From contig VGHE01000001.1 in NCBI GenBank assembly GCA_016868315.1, positions 1 to 64,000 of the forward strand: a stretch of 64,000 bases of DNA, written 5' to 3'. A program made the translations under genes and the position numbers. Of this stretch, positions 24,305 through 34,696 are shown piece after piece. The stretch comes from Betaproteobacteria bacterium (GTDB taxonomy: Bacteria; Bdellovibrionota_B; Oligoflexia; Silvanigrellales; Silvanigrellaceae). The notes below the pieces were generated by a model, which saw only the letters and a list, made by a program, of their open reading frames with translations, did not search any database and had not been told where the DNA came from. Each line of letters begins with the position of its first letter. Positions within the stretch are counted from its first letter, which is position 1.

Positions 24305-25549
24305 ATGTTTTCTTCAATTTCGAGAGGAATGTTCAAGCGGCCAGCGCGCGATGCGCGTCATGCTTTGAGCAGGAGCTATAACGAAGTGTCACGTGCAGCG
24401 GTTGAAATCACCAGCGTGCCGCGTGCTGAATTCGGACAGGCTGTACGCGCGCAGGAATTTCCACAAACTGAGCGTGAGCCAATCACACCGCGCAGCATGG
24501 CAGGACGGAGCACGGGCAACTTTGGCAACGACTCTGGCCATGGCGATGAATCTGGATTCAACGAGAATGCCCGTAGTTCGCATCACGGCGGCGGCGGTCG
24601 TGGAGCAGCGGGTCCGCGCATTATTTCCGTAGGTGGCGGTAAGGGTGGTATTGGCAAGAGTTTTCTCTCGGCCAACTTGGCTGTCTCTCTGACGCGCCAG
24701 GGCTATCGCGTTGCGCTTGTTGACCTTGATTTCGGTGCGGCTAACCTGCACACCTGCTTGGGTGTTCCCAGTCCAAAAATTGGCCTTTTTGATTTCGTAA
24801 GTGGCCGGATTGAAAACCTCGAAGACGTTGCTGTGTCTGGCGGAGTTCCTGGACTTACGCTTTATGGCGGCGGACAGGAGTTCTGGCAGCAGATTCGTCC
24901 ACAAGCAGCGCAGAAAATTCGCTTGATCAGCCGGCTTCAGCGCTTGGATGTTGATTATGTGATTCTCGACCTGGGTGCAGGAACTCACGTCAACACGCTC
25001 GACTTCTTCATTTTCTCGCATGCGGGAATTGTTGTTGTCGTTCCCGAGCCAACGAGTATAGAGAATGCATACGTATTCCTGAAGAGCGTGCTTTACCGCA
25101 AGCTTCAAAGCATTGTGAAGGCGATTCACCAGGAAGAAGCAGCCGAGCGACTGCTACAGAGCCTGGGCGATCCTCGCTTTGCAACTCCACCTCTTGCGCA
25201 ATTGCAGAAGTTTGCAGCCGAGGAACCAGAAATCGGTCAGAAGATTCTCAACCTGATTCAAATGACTCATCTCGGGGTGGTTATGAATCAGGTGCGCACA
25301 CAGGCCGATGCTGAAATCGGTTCTTCTATTACCCAAATCAGTCAGCGCTATTTTGGATTCTCTGCTGAGTTCTTGGGCGCTGCCATTTTCGATGATGTGG
25401 TGTGGAAGTCACTTCGCAACCGCCGACCTGTCTGTGTTGATTTCCCGGATTCCAATGTCTCTCAGGGGCTGATGTCAATCGCGAGAACGCTCGCGACCCG
25501 ATTTGAGCCTGTCGTACCGCAGCATCAGAACGTGAGTGGAATGGGTTGA
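24305..25549 (+). CDS. MinD/ParA-family P-loop ATPase
   Basis: The 414-residue protein has an unusual first 100 residues, rich in Arg, Gly and His with a GGGG tract. It then carries a deviant Walker A GGGKGGIGKS (110-119), followed by VDLDFGAANLHTCLG and VILDLGAG. MinD/FlhG/ParA ATPases bind membrane or DNA in their ATP form and position division sites, flagella or chromosomes. The tandem HTH protein and RluD downstream lie within 30 bases of each other. Its N-terminal extension is not part of the common ATPase and may bind a partner. An alternative Met (codon 9) would shorten it. Confidence 0.85.
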   Translation: MFSSISRGMFKRPARDARHALSRSYNEVSRAAVEITSVPRAEFGQAVRAQEFPQTEREPITPRSMAGRSTGNFGNDSGHGDESGFNENARSSHHGGGGRGAAGPRIISVGGGKGGIGKSFLSANLAVSLTRQGYRVALVDLDFGAANLHTCLGVPSPKIGLFDFVSGRIENLEDVAVSGGVPGLTLYGGGQEFWQQIRPQAAQKIRLISRLQRLDVDYVILDLGAGTHVNTLDFFIFSHAGIVVVVPEPTSIENAYVFLKSVLYRKLQSIVKAIHQEEAAERLLQSLGDPRFATPPLAQLQKFAAEEPEIGQKILNLIQMTHLGVVMNQVRTQADAEIGSSITQISQRYFGFSAEFLGAAIFDDVVWKSLRNRRPVCVDFPDSNVSQGLMSIARTLATRFEPVVPQHQNVSGMG

Positions 25550-25567
25550 AAAGGGGTTCGCAACCAA

Positions 25568-26455
25568 ATGGGTGAGCGAGTGGCAAACACACCAGCAGAC
25601 ATCATTGGCCTGACAGGTGAATTGACTCTGGACAATGTGCATCAGAGTTACCGCAAGACGCGGGAGCGTATCATTAGTGGCGGCCGTGCCTCTGAGCTCG
25701 ACCTCGAAGAACTCGACTGGGCTTATCGGGCAATGATCACCGAAATCGAGCAGCTCAGTGTCAACGATTCGGAAGACAGCGTTGTTTCTGCGCTTCTGTT
25801 GCCGCAGCTATCGGCTGAGTCGATTTCTCAGCTCGATCAAGATGAAAATGTTTTTTACCTGAAGCGCGATGGCAGCGGAGGGAACACATCACCTGCTGCT
25901 CCCATGAGTGCTCTTGATTTGCCTGAACTCAAAGGCGCGTTCTCTCCGGCACGTTTGGGGGCTTCGGGGCGCACGACACGAGACTCTCGTTTGGGTTCAA
26001 TGCATACGCATGCACCACTTGACGCTGTGACTCCGGTGCGTTCCGGCGAGCCCTCTGCCTATCAGCCACCTCGTCGCCTGAGAACTCTGGTGGGCGAGCA
26101 CGACAAAGATGTGGTTGACGTGTGTGCCAAGGCTGCAGCTCAGCCAGAGGCTGTGAACATGCTGAACAACATCATTGATTCCGCCGAACAAATCACCGGA
26201 AGCATGCTCAAGAAATTACGTGAGGAAATGGGTGTGGGAGTCGATGAGATGTCGAGCCGTACCAAGATTCCCCGCAAGTATTTGCTCGCCATTGAGTCCG
26301 ACAGCTATGAACAGTTGCCTGCAGCCGTTTACTTCAGAGGCTTTCTAGTGTCTTATCTGCGTTACTTGAATCTGAAACGCGAGGACATCATCGATGCCAT
26401 TACCGAAAACTACCGCTCCCGTCTTCGCATTCAGGCTCGTACAACACGCCGTTGA
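25568..26455 (+). CDS. RodZ-like helix-turn-helix protein, paired with the MinD-like ATPase
   Basis: The 295-residue protein has a helical N-terminal part (residues 12-60, a possible small J-like or partner-binding domain). A disordered Ser/Pro/Arg-rich middle follows, and then a C-terminal HTH_25 domain (LKKLREEMGVGVDEMSSRTKI, then YFRGFLVSYLRYL). RodZ and its short relatives use this domain to bind MreB or DNA. No transmembrane segment follows, so unlike full RodZ it is soluble. It begins 18 bases after the ATPase stop and likely works with it. Confidence 0.75.
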   Translation: MGERVANTPADIIGLTGELTLDNVHQSYRKTRERIISGGRASELDLEELDWAYRAMITEIEQLSVNDSEDSVVSALLLPQLSAESISQLDQDENVFYLKRDGSGGNTSPAAPMSALDLPELKGAFSPARLGASGRTTRDSRLGSMHTHAPLDAVTPVRSGEPSAYQPPRRLRTLVGEHDKDVVDVCAKAAAQPEAVNMLNNIIDSAEQITGSMLKKLREEMGVGVDEMSSRTKIPRKYLLAIESDSYEQLPAAVYFRGFLVSYLRYLNLKREDIIDAITENYRSRLRIQARTTRR

Positions 26456-26474
26456 TTTTCAAGGAACATGATTC

Positions 26475-27512
26475 GTGAGTCACTCAACTTCGATGGAGAG
26501 TGAAGACAAAGTCACGTTGGTTGTGTCCGAAGATGAGGTCGGACTACGGCTCGACTTCGCACTCACGCGTTTGCTAGAGCTCATTCCAAGTCGTTCATTT
26601 GCTCAGAAACTTTTAGAATCGCAAGCTGTCTTGGTGAGTGGAAAGCTACGAAAATCGTCGTGGATTTTGAAAGCAGACGATGTGATTGAGGTTGATCTTT
26701 CGGCTCTCAAGCCCCCACCTTCTGTCCCTCAGCCACAAACTATTCCGCTCGACATTATTTTTGAGGATAAGGATATCTTGGTCATCAATAAGCCTGCGGG
26801 CTTGGTGGTGCATCCAGGTGCGGGGGTGCCCGATGGAACGCTTGTGAATGCTGTTCTTGCTCATACCGGAGCGACGCTACCAAGCTTGGGCGATCCGCTG
26901 CGCGCAGGCCTGGTGCATCGGCTGGATCGTGATACCAGTGGGGTGATGGTGGTCGCCAAAACCCAGCGTGCACTTACAGAACTCTCGCGGCAGTTTGCGG
27001 AGCACGCCCAACTGCGTCGATATCTTGCACTGGTTTTTGGTGAACCTACACACACACCTCGTGTTGTTGAAACGTGGCATGGACGCGATCCCAAAAACCG
27101 ACTCAAATACGCAGTGCTGCCGGAGGGGCAGGGCAAGAGCGCACGCATGCAAATAAAAACAGAAAAAGTATTTGCCGGCGGCAAAGCGAGTTTGGTTGTG
27201 TGTGAGCTCTACACGGGGCGCACACATCAGATCAGGGTTCAGATGGCTCATCTTGGGCATGGTTTGTTGGGCGATGCGCTATACGGTGCATCGGCCACGT
27301 CCGGTTCGGCGACAGGGGCAAACGCAATGATGAAAGATAAACCCTTATGGGCAAAAGTACGTGCAGCAGCACCCCGACAAATGCTGCATGCAGCTCTTCT
27401 TGGGATAACGCATCCAGTCTCTGGCGAGCGCCTGGAGTTCGAGACACAACCACCCCAAGACTTTCAGGTTCTTGAAAAATTGCTCGGCGATTGCGGAGCC
27501 GAAAAAACTTGA
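26475..27512 (+). CDS. rluD: RluA/RluD-family 23S rRNA pseudouridine synthase
   Basis: The 345-residue enzyme starts at a GTG with AAGGA upstream. An N-terminal S4-like domain is followed by the catalytic part with GLVHRLDRDTSG (catalytic Asp), INKPAGLVVHPG and LYTGRTHQIRVQMAHLGHGLLGD. RluD makes pseudouridines in helix 69 of 23S rRNA. Near the C-terminus there is a Ser/Gly/Ala-rich insertion between GDALYG and the RQMLHAALLG block. Exact site specificity cannot be read from sequence alone; RluC-like is possible. Confidence 0.88.
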   Translation: MSHSTSMESEDKVTLVVSEDEVGLRLDFALTRLLELIPSRSFAQKLLESQAVLVSGKLRKSSWILKADDVIEVDLSALKPPPSVPQPQTIPLDIIFEDKDILVINKPAGLVVHPGAGVPDGTLVNAVLAHTGATLPSLGDPLRAGLVHRLDRDTSGVMVVAKTQRALTELSRQFAEHAQLRRYLALVFGEPTHTPRVVETWHGRDPKNRLKYAVLPEGQGKSARMQIKTEKVFAGGKASLVVCELYTGRTHQIRVQMAHLGHGLLGDALYGASATSGSATGANAMMKDKPLWAKVRAAAPRQMLHAALLGITHPVSGERLEFETQPPQDFQVLEKLLGDCGAEKT

Positions 27513-27627
27513 TTTTTTTTCTCAGGTTTCGGATTGTTCAGCCGATACGAACTCGACATCAGGGCGCAAGCTCCCGAAATGAGACGGGTGATGTTGCCGC
27601 GATGGAGAATGAGGTGAATGCGGGGTC

Positions 27628-30600
27628 ATGAAAGCAATCAAGCCAAGTGCATTCCACAAGCACATGTTTACGGTTTGGATGGTTGTGGGTGCAGCTCTGT
27701 GCAGCTCTGCGACTTTGGGAATTGTAGCCGCTCCTGAGGCGCACGCTGAGGTGGCTCTTTCTGCAAAAGCTGCCACGAAGTCGAAAAAGGCACCATCAGC
27801 CAAGCCTGTTGCGTCGCAGTTCGCGAGTCCGACGTGGACGCCAGCATTTCCGGCGCTTTTTAAATCTCCGCTTAACCCGGCTCGAACTTATTACATCGAC
27901 GTTGTGGGCACAGATGCATCCGTGCTCGACGGATTTACTCCGGGTCGACAAGCAGCGGCAACCCGAGCTGTTCAGATTCGTCAGATGGAATCTGAATACA
28001 AACTCCAACCTGCAAAATCACAACAGGCACTTAACGTGGGTTTGAAGCTTGTCCGTTTGCTTGAGGAACAAGCGCTCTACATTGAAAACTTGCGTGCTAC
28101 CGGTGGACTCGATCAGAAGTATCCTGACCTCAACCACTATGTGAAGGCTTCGAGAAGTCAGTTAGTGAACGTTATCGATGGACTCATTCGCAGCTTTCCG
28201 AAAAACGATCGCCTACCGAGCTTGCGTGCGACGCAGTTGGTCTCGCGCATGAAGGCAGGAGACCCAACGGCACGCGAAGAGGCATTGCGCTTTGTTGGCT
28301 CTGGGAGAAACACAGACCAGCAGCGCGTTGCATTAACTGGAATCATGCTCGATTTCGAATCTGGGCGCAGCTCGAGTCCGTTTGGTAATCTGGAATTTGC
28401 CTCTCAAAATGCGAGTGACTCTTCAGCGCGGGCAGCATTTCGCTATTTTGCAGGAGAGGCAGCTTTCAACCGTAAACAGTATTCGCAAGCCTCTGCACTT
28501 TACCAAGAAGCATTGAAGGACATGGGTCGTCTGAAGCGCATTGAGGGCAAAGCAGGCCCATTGCTTGCGCGAGTGATTTACAGGCTGCACCAGGTGTCGG
28601 TGTTGCGCGACCCTCTGAACGTGGATGCTGAGGCAGTCGCCTCTCTGCAAGGTGCTGGTGCGATAGATGCAGCTCGGCACTATTCCGAGCAGGTGGCGCT
28701 CAACAATGTGCAAAAGCAACCAGGCCGTGCGGCACAAATATATGCTGACGTGCAGAATCTGGGCGATTATTCCAAGTCGTTCAATGCCTATCTGGAGCTG
28801 CGGATTCTGGACATCCATTTGGCGTCGCGCGACCTGATTATGGGTCAAGCGCAGTGGCAGCGAGTTGGTAAACTGGGCGATGTGTTGGACAGTGTTGTTC
28901 CTGGACGCATTTTTTACACGCAGAATCTTGCGCTGAGTCAGGCTCAGGCAAAGCTCGATGGCGAGAATATTGCACGATTCGTTTCACTGCATGACTTTTT
29001 TGTTCAGAATTATCAGGTCTACGCGGAACGTGAAGATTGGGTTATCAAGGTGATTGAATTGCTCTGGAAAGCTCGTCGTGCAAACGATGTTGCAACCCGA
29101 GCCGATGCATTGGCAGGCCAGACCAAGAACAAAGAAGTTTTGCTCACAGCGCTGCGCTTTTCACTGCGTGCGCGCGAGTCGATTCTTGGACTCAGCCCGG
29201 AGCCAAAATTTGTACGTAGCAAGAAGCTGGGTGGCGATGATCAGGTTGCTCAGGCTTACGTGGTCACACTCGACAAGATGAACGGAGTGGCTGCGGGCGC
29301 TGAACTCGAACAATCGGTATTCCAGGCAGCTTATGTGACCCATTTGCTCGGCCAGGAGAATCCAGCGCGGCAACGGTTTGAAGGTGGTCTAAACAGTATC
29401 CCCAAAACACGTCTTGCAAGCGATTCGGTCAGCTTTCTTCTCGATGGCGCTGATTCTAAAAAAGATTGGTTGTATGTGGAGAAAATCGCAAGGCTTGCGA
29501 TGAAGTTAAAGATTGTTCCGTCGAAGCCGGTGCACCGCAATCTGCGAGTCATTCTCGAAAACGCGGTTTATTCGCATGCACAGCAGCTCTCTGCCCAGGG
29601 ACAGTTCGAAGCCTCTGCAAATCGTTTTGTGGCTTTTCAACAAGAGTTCCCAAAGCACCAGAGCGCTGCCACAGCTCTCGACCTCGCGGCTAAGAACTTT
29701 CTTCAAGCCAAGAAAACTGATTCCGCTGTGACGCAAATGGAGTCTTTGCTCAAGAGCTATCCGAGCTCTGGATATGTGAAGGAAACGACTTGGCAGGCAG
29801 CCGAGCTTTCACGTGGCATTGCGCAATTCTTGCGTGCCGCGAAACACTACGAGGATTTTGCGCGCAAGTACTCCCAGGAGGGAGCAAAACGCAATGCGTG
29901 GTTGAAGTCGGCAGAGATGCACAAATCACTGGGACGTTTTGCCAACGCAGTGTCGCACTACGAAAATCATTTGGCTCAGGTCAGCAGCCCATCCGAGAAG
30001 TTGCGTATTGCACGCGAGATTGCAGATATTCACTTCAAGTTTGGTCGTTCCGCCGAAGCGATAGCGGCCTATGAGCGGATGATGAAGTTCATTTCCAACA
30101 GTGACGATGAACTCTATTTGCGTTCACAAATACTTCTCGTTCAAAACCGTCAGGGTCTTGAACCACAGGTGCGCAAAACGATTGCGCGCATGCTGAGTTT
30201 GAAGCCGAACTCACAAGATGGTTTCAGACATCAGGCCAAAGCTAAATTTACTCTGGCACGTCTTGATGCCCCGGCCATTCGCGACCGCAATATTCAGGAC
30301 CAAAAAGATTTGGGCAAAGCGGTTCGTACGGTTGCCTCCGACTACGACCGGGTGAAGTCGTTGTTCCTCGCTTCTTGTGAAGTTCCCGGACTCGAATGGT
30401 GCTCGGCAGGCTACTACGAGACCGCACGCTTGGCGGAGGAAGTTGCCAAGACCCTCTTTGCGGTTGAATTGCCTCCGACATTGAACCCGGTTGAGGTGAA
30501 TGGGATTCGAACAGCACTCACCCAAACGGCTGAACGCCTCCAGACCGATGCCAAGAGCTTTGCCGCTCAGGCGGAGCAGGCCTTGGACAATGGAGCGCCG

Positions 30601-30681
30601 GACGCCGAAATGGCAGAGCGGATTCGCACATATGCTCAGCAAATGCGCGGAGACTCTAAGGAAAATTCCGGCCAGCAGTAA
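27628..30681 (+). CDS. Large periplasmic TPR-repeat protein
   Basis: The 1017-residue protein has a signal peptide (hydrophobic segment ending near EAHAEVAL). It is almost all alpha-helical repeats, clearest between residues 640 and 830 (for example SANRFVAFQQEFPKHQ, AKHYEDFARKYSQ, AISYERMM-like units). Such long TPR arrays serve as scaffolds; some are gliding or secretion components. The start at 27628 is the first ATG and has only a weak GAGGTG site 14 bases upstream. The gene ends 70 bases before a large exported protease. Confidence 0.7.
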   Translation: MKAIKPSAFHKHMFTVWMVVGAALCSSATLGIVAAPEAHAEVALSAKAATKSKKAPSAKPVASQFASPTWTPAFPALFKSPLNPARTYYIDVVGTDASVLDGFTPGRQAAATRAVQIRQMESEYKLQPAKSQQALNVGLKLVRLLEEQALYIENLRATGGLDQKYPDLNHYVKASRSQLVNVIDGLIRSFPKNDRLPSLRATQLVSRMKAGDPTAREEALRFVGSGRNTDQQRVALTGIMLDFESGRSSSPFGNLEFASQNASDSSARAAFRYFAGEAAFNRKQYSQASALYQEALKDMGRLKRIEGKAGPLLARVIYRLHQVSVLRDPLNVDAEAVASLQGAGAIDAARHYSEQVALNNVQKQPGRAAQIYADVQNLGDYSKSFNAYLELRILDIHLASRDLIMGQAQWQRVGKLGDVLDSVVPGRIFYTQNLALSQAQAKLDGENIARFVSLHDFFVQNYQVYAEREDWVIKVIELLWKARRANDVATRADALAGQTKNKEVLLTALRFSLRARESILGLSPEPKFVRSKKLGGDDQVAQAYVVTLDKMNGVAAGAELEQSVFQAAYVTHLLGQENPARQRFEGGLNSIPKTRLASDSVSFLLDGADSKKDWLYVEKIARLAMKLKIVPSKPVHRNLRVILENAVYSHAQQLSAQGQFEASANRFVAFQQEFPKHQSAATALDLAAKNFLQAKKTDSAVTQMESLLKSYPSSGYVKETTWQAAELSRGIAQFLRAAKHYEDFARKYSQEGAKRNAWLKSAEMHKSLGRFANAVSHYENHLAQVSSPSEKLRIAREIADIHFKFGRSAEAIAAYERMMKFISNSDDELYLRSQILLVQNRQGLEPQVRKTIARMLSLKPNSQDGFRHQAKAKFTLARLDAPAIRDRNIQDQKDLGKAVRTVASDYDRVKSLFLASCEVPGLEWCSAGYYETARLAEEVAKTLFAVELPPTLNPVEVNGIRTALTQTAERLQTDAKSFAAQAEQALDNGAPDAEMAERIRTYAQQMRGDSKENSGQQ

Positions 30682-30751
30682 ACATTTCGATTGACGGGCG
30701 AGCTATAAAAGCCTATCCCTCGGCCAATGAGCCAAGTACGGGGAGGGACTC

Positions 30752-33700
30752 ATGCTCGCTCGGCCAAATTTTCCGTTTGTGTCCGCCGTTCTGGGATTGC
30801 TGACTACATCAGCAGGCTGTCACCTTTTGAATGACTCGCGTGTGAGTCCAGATTTGGCTGCTCCTGTGCCTGGGCTGGAACCTCAGCCTCAAACGGGGCG
30901 CACAAGTCTCCCCGAAACTCCCCTGCCGGCTTTGAGAGCGGGCGAAGATCGCATTCGCACATCTTCTGATTCATTCATTCCCGTGCGCTATGCCGCCGGC
31001 CGTGCATTCATTCCCGTTGAAGGTGTGCTCGTCGATACGGGCTTTGTGCGAACACAGGCCAACGCGTCTCTCGCTCAGCTTTCCAATTCTGAAAAAGACG
31101 CTCAGATGCACAAACTGTTGAGCAAGGTTGTCGACAGAATTGGGCTTGAGGTTTCATTGAGCGATGTTTTTGTCGCAGCCGATGTGGGTTACTTTTCTGC
31201 GTGGGTTGCTCTTCAGGAATATCCTGAGTTGAAGAATGTAGGTCAGTTGCCCATCGACGTTAAAATTGCACCTGTGCTCCAGGCGGAGCAGCGACCACAC
31301 AATTCAGTTAGCGTCGAAAAACCAACCTTGTCCTCCGCAAAGGCTTCTTTCGCCGACTTCAGCGGAATCGAGCGAATGGGTGTGAGCGCATTCACGCGTA
31401 AAGTGAAAAGAGAGCTCGGGCTCGAGCCAACAGGCCAGCGCGTTAAGGTGGGTGTCACTGATACTGGAGTTACCTATGGCCACCCGGCGTTCAGCAACAA
31501 GCTAAACGGTCAGTCGCGTGTGGTTTATATGAAAGACTTCACCAGTGAAGGGGCGGGATACGTTTCTTCGCTGTCTAAAATCAGCGTGCAGCGTCAGGCA
31601 GACAACTCTCGAGTTTCGGCATCGGCTACGATTCCTGTGACTGTGAATGCTGAATATCTCGAGTTCGATGCACTCCAAAAATTAAGTTCCGGCGACCAAC
31701 AATCGTTGCCATTTTCAAGCGTCAGCAATGAAGTTTTTCTGCTCCCCAGAGAGCTGGTTGAGCTTCTCGAAGTTCCAGAAACTACAGTGCGCCTGGGAGT
31801 TGTTTCGGAATTGTCGTTTGCAACAAAAGACGAGCAGGTTGACGTTAATGGGAACGGTAAAACAGATGACTCTTTCTATTTCTTTCACGCTTCCGCACAG
31901 GGGCGTCGTGCAGAGAAGGTTTGGATTGATTTCAGTGGCACGGGGAATTTTAAGGCCAGCAAGGCCTTGAGGGATTTCAATGCTTCGGGTGATGTTCAGG
32001 AGGTTCTGAGCGAACGTATTGGATTGTCGTTCACTGAGATGGATATTACTCCTCCCAAGCAAAACGACCTCACTTACAAGTTGAAGAAAGTGGCTCTGGT
32101 TGGATTCGATCCGGGCAATCACGGAAGTCACGTGGCCGGAATTATTGGTGCCACAAAGACTCTCAGCAACGACAAAGATTCAACCCTGGCTCGAGGAGTT
32201 GCTCCCGATGTGAGTCTGATGGTGAACCGGGTGTGTGCGAATAACTCGGGCTGCAATGCCACCCGTGCCATTATCGATTTGGCGCAAAATGGAGCCCGTA
32301 TCATTAACATGTCGCTCGGTGGGCTAACCTCTGAGAATGATGGATATGGCATTCAAGAAACAATCATCAACCGCCTAACAGAAATCTACGATGTTCTTTT
32401 CGTGATTTCAGCAGGCAACTCAGGTCCGGGTCGGCAAACGGTGGGCAGGCCATCGACCGCGCGGCATGCGCTGAGCGTGGGAGCCACAGCGACACCCAAA
32501 ATGATTCTGCGCCAATACAACTGGCTTGGTCGTGGTGCGCCAGCAGAGATTGCAGAAAAAGGCGATGATGACTTTGTGATGTATTTCAGCTCACGCGGTC
32601 CCAGTGCTGCAGGTGGTTTCAAACCGAATATTTCGGCACCCGGAACGCAACTTAGCGTCATCCAGCTAAATTCAACTTTAGGCTCACGTGCCGGAACAGA
32701 TATTTATTGGGGTACCTCGATGGCAGCGCCTGCAGCCGCGGGTGCTGCTGCACTCCTCTTGGATGCAGCATTGGCTTGGAACGAAAAGAACCCCGGACGC
32801 CCCTTGCCAATCGATGCCCTGACTTTGCGGCGTGTGCTGATGGATTCTGCGCGGCCGTTCCAGGTATCGTCGTTCAAACCAGCGACGGGTGAAGTGCGCA
32901 AGGGAATCTACTCTTGGATTGATCAGGGCTACGGCATGGTCGATTTGCCCGCCGCATGGGAGCTTTTGAAGAAGAAAGCAAACCTTGGCTTGAGCACGGG
33001 TGTTGTTTCAGCCGAGGGCAGCGGTGCCGTGGCTCAAGCAATCACGCCAGATTATCAGGTGCGCGTGCTGCGTACGATGGGCAACGGAAAGAAATACGAT
33101 GGGAGTCAAAGCTTTAAAACCGGCACGCTCTTGGGGGAGGAGTCCAGCGAGCGGAAGTTCGGTCAGGGAATTTGGTTGAATACCGCAGAGGCAGACAAGT
33201 TGGTTGAAGTGCATTTCAGCCGCAAGCTTCCTTTGAAAGCCATGGCACAGAAGAATGTGGGTGAGCTGCTGCGGCAACTGAACACCAGCTCAGAATCCTT
33301 CGAACTTGAAACAACGTATTTTGGTTCACGCACGGAATGGTTGAAGGTGGGAGTGCCACAAAGCGCCCTGTGCGATGAAGATACAACCCCTGTCAACAGC
33401 ACCTTGACGCTGCTTGGAGCGGGCGCTCTTGAAACTCCCGTTACAGGTGAACCTGGTCCAGCACTGAATCCGTTGCGTGCAAGCTCGTTGTTTGTGTGTC
33501 TCAGGAAGACAGCCTTCACAGAGCTTCAACCAGGTGACCACGCGGCACTCATTCGTGCGTTCCGTGTTGTTGATGGCAAACGCGATGCGCTCGCTTCATT
33601 TGAGGTCCCTGTCTACATGACAGTTCCTCATCATTCTGCGGCACTGCAGGCAAAGTTCAGTGTGCAAAGCCAAATCAAGAGCTTTATGGTTGATCGCCAC

Positions 33701-34696
33701 TATGTGCGCGTTCCGGCAGGTGTGAGCGTTCTGCGTGTGGCGCTCGAGGTTCCCCAGAATGATGCAAGCATTCAGTCGCCGTGTTCAGCAGCGAGCCTGA
33801 TGGTGCTCAAGGGCAACAACACTTCGAGTCCGGGAGATTTGGCGGGAGCAGGAGGAGTTGCTTCGAACTGCACTTCAGCGGGAGCTCCTGTTGCCAATCG
33901 GCGTGTCGCCAAATTCACTGAAATGAATCCAAACTCAGGGATTTGGGACATACATGTTCTGGGACGTTTTCAATTCCCCATCAGCAGCTACAAACTCGAC
34001 ATCGACTACGCGACCTTCGCAGAAATTGCGCCTGTCAATCTCAATGCTCAGAGTGATGTGAGCGGAGCATTCGATGCAGTTCTTAAAGAGAGTACCTTTG
34101 ATGCTCAGCCAGATGCAGTAAAGAGCGATATTCGCCTTTCATCGCTGCTGGGGCGCACCAAGCACGAGATTGGCAAGGATGCGGGGCGGATTGTTATTCC
34201 CTCAGCAGCGGGACAGGTGGCACGCACCTACGCGGCCGATGCTGGTACGGTCACTATCACCACAACCTCCATTGTATCTGGGCTCGACATCGATGTTTAC
34301 GTTGATGAATGTGAAGATGCTGAGCTCAAAGTTTGCAAGCAGGTCGCTGAAAGTGGGAATCCTGCATCCGAGGAGCGTGCGGTGTTTCTGCCCCTCAGCG
34401 GGAAGTTCTATGCGGTGCGCGTTGACCCCTACGAAGTACCCTCGGATAACGCACTATTCTCGGCAACAGAGGTTATCAATGCTCCATTGCCTGAGGCAGG
34501 ACGTTTGAAGATCATGGCGCAGGAGTCAGCGCCTGGTGCGTTCAAAGTGGAGTTTGGCTTCGACCGCAGCACAAGCAAGCTTCTTCAAGATGAGCTGTTC
34601 CGCAGCGGAAAATATGAAATTCTGGGCGAGTGCAAGCTTGCCAACTCAAGTGGCTTGACTCTCGTGAAGGTGCCCGTTCACGTGCTCGCAAAGTGA
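30752..34696 (+). CDS. Subtilisin-family (S8) serine protease, lipoprotein
   Basis: The 1314-residue protein has a signal peptide ending in TTSAGC, so it is lipid-anchored. The S8 triad is complete: Asp237 (VTDTGVTYGHP), His457 (GNHGSHVAGIIGA) and Ser656 (WGTSMAAPAAAGAA), with the oxyanion Asn in ISAGNSGPG. Asp and His are about 220 residues apart (about 30 in subtilisin), so a large extra domain sits between them. A C-terminal part of over 500 residues is beta-rich and may be a set of binding modules. A GGGGAGGG ribosome binding site lies upstream. The protein probably degrades extracellular or prey protein. Confidence 0.9.
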   Translation: MLARPNFPFVSAVLGLLTTSAGCHLLNDSRVSPDLAAPVPGLEPQPQTGRTSLPETPLPALRAGEDRIRTSSDSFIPVRYAAGRAFIPVEGVLVDTGFVRTQANASLAQLSNSEKDAQMHKLLSKVVDRIGLEVSLSDVFVAADVGYFSAWVALQEYPELKNVGQLPIDVKIAPVLQAEQRPHNSVSVEKPTLSSAKASFADFSGIERMGVSAFTRKVKRELGLEPTGQRVKVGVTDTGVTYGHPAFSNKLNGQSRVVYMKDFTSEGAGYVSSLSKISVQRQADNSRVSASATIPVTVNAEYLEFDALQKLSSGDQQSLPFSSVSNEVFLLPRELVELLEVPETTVRLGVVSELSFATKDEQVDVNGNGKTDDSFYFFHASAQGRRAEKVWIDFSGTGNFKASKALRDFNASGDVQEVLSERIGLSFTEMDITPPKQNDLTYKLKKVALVGFDPGNHGSHVAGIIGATKTLSNDKDSTLARGVAPDVSLMVNRVCANNSGCNATRAIIDLAQNGARIINMSLGGLTSENDGYGIQETIINRLTEIYDVLFVISAGNSGPGRQTVGRPSTARHALSVGATATPKMILRQYNWLGRGAPAEIAEKGDDDFVMYFSSRGPSAAGGFKPNISAPGTQLSVIQLNSTLGSRAGTDIYWGTSMAAPAAAGAAALLLDAALAWNEKNPGRPLPIDALTLRRVLMDSARPFQVSSFKPATGEVRKGIYSWIDQGYGMVDLPAAWELLKKKANLGLSTGVVSAEGSGAVAQAITPDYQVRVLRTMGNGKKYDGSQSFKTGTLLGEESSERKFGQGIWLNTAEADKLVEVHFSRKLPLKAMAQKNVGELLRQLNTSSESFELETTYFGSRTEWLKVGVPQSALCDEDTTPVNSTLTLLGAGALETPVTGEPGPALNPLRASSLFVCLRKTAFTELQPGDHAALIRAFRVVDGKRDALASFEVPVYMTVPHHSAALQAKFSVQSQIKSFMVDRHYVRVPAGVSVLRVALEVPQNDASIQSPCSAASLMVLKGNNTSSPGDLAGAGGVASNCTSAGAPVANRRVAKFTEMNPNSGIWDIHVLGRFQFPISSYKLDIDYATFAEIAPVNLNAQSDVSGAFDAVLKESTFDAQPDAVKSDIRLSSLLGRTKHEIGKDAGRIVIPSAAGQVARTYAADAGTVTITTTSIVSGLDIDVYVDECEDAELKVCKQVAESGNPASEERAVFLPLSGKFYAVRVDPYEVPSDNALFSATEVINAPLPEAGRLKIMAQESAPGAFKVEFGFDRSTSKLLQDELFRSGKYEILGECKLANSSGLTLVKVPVHVLAK

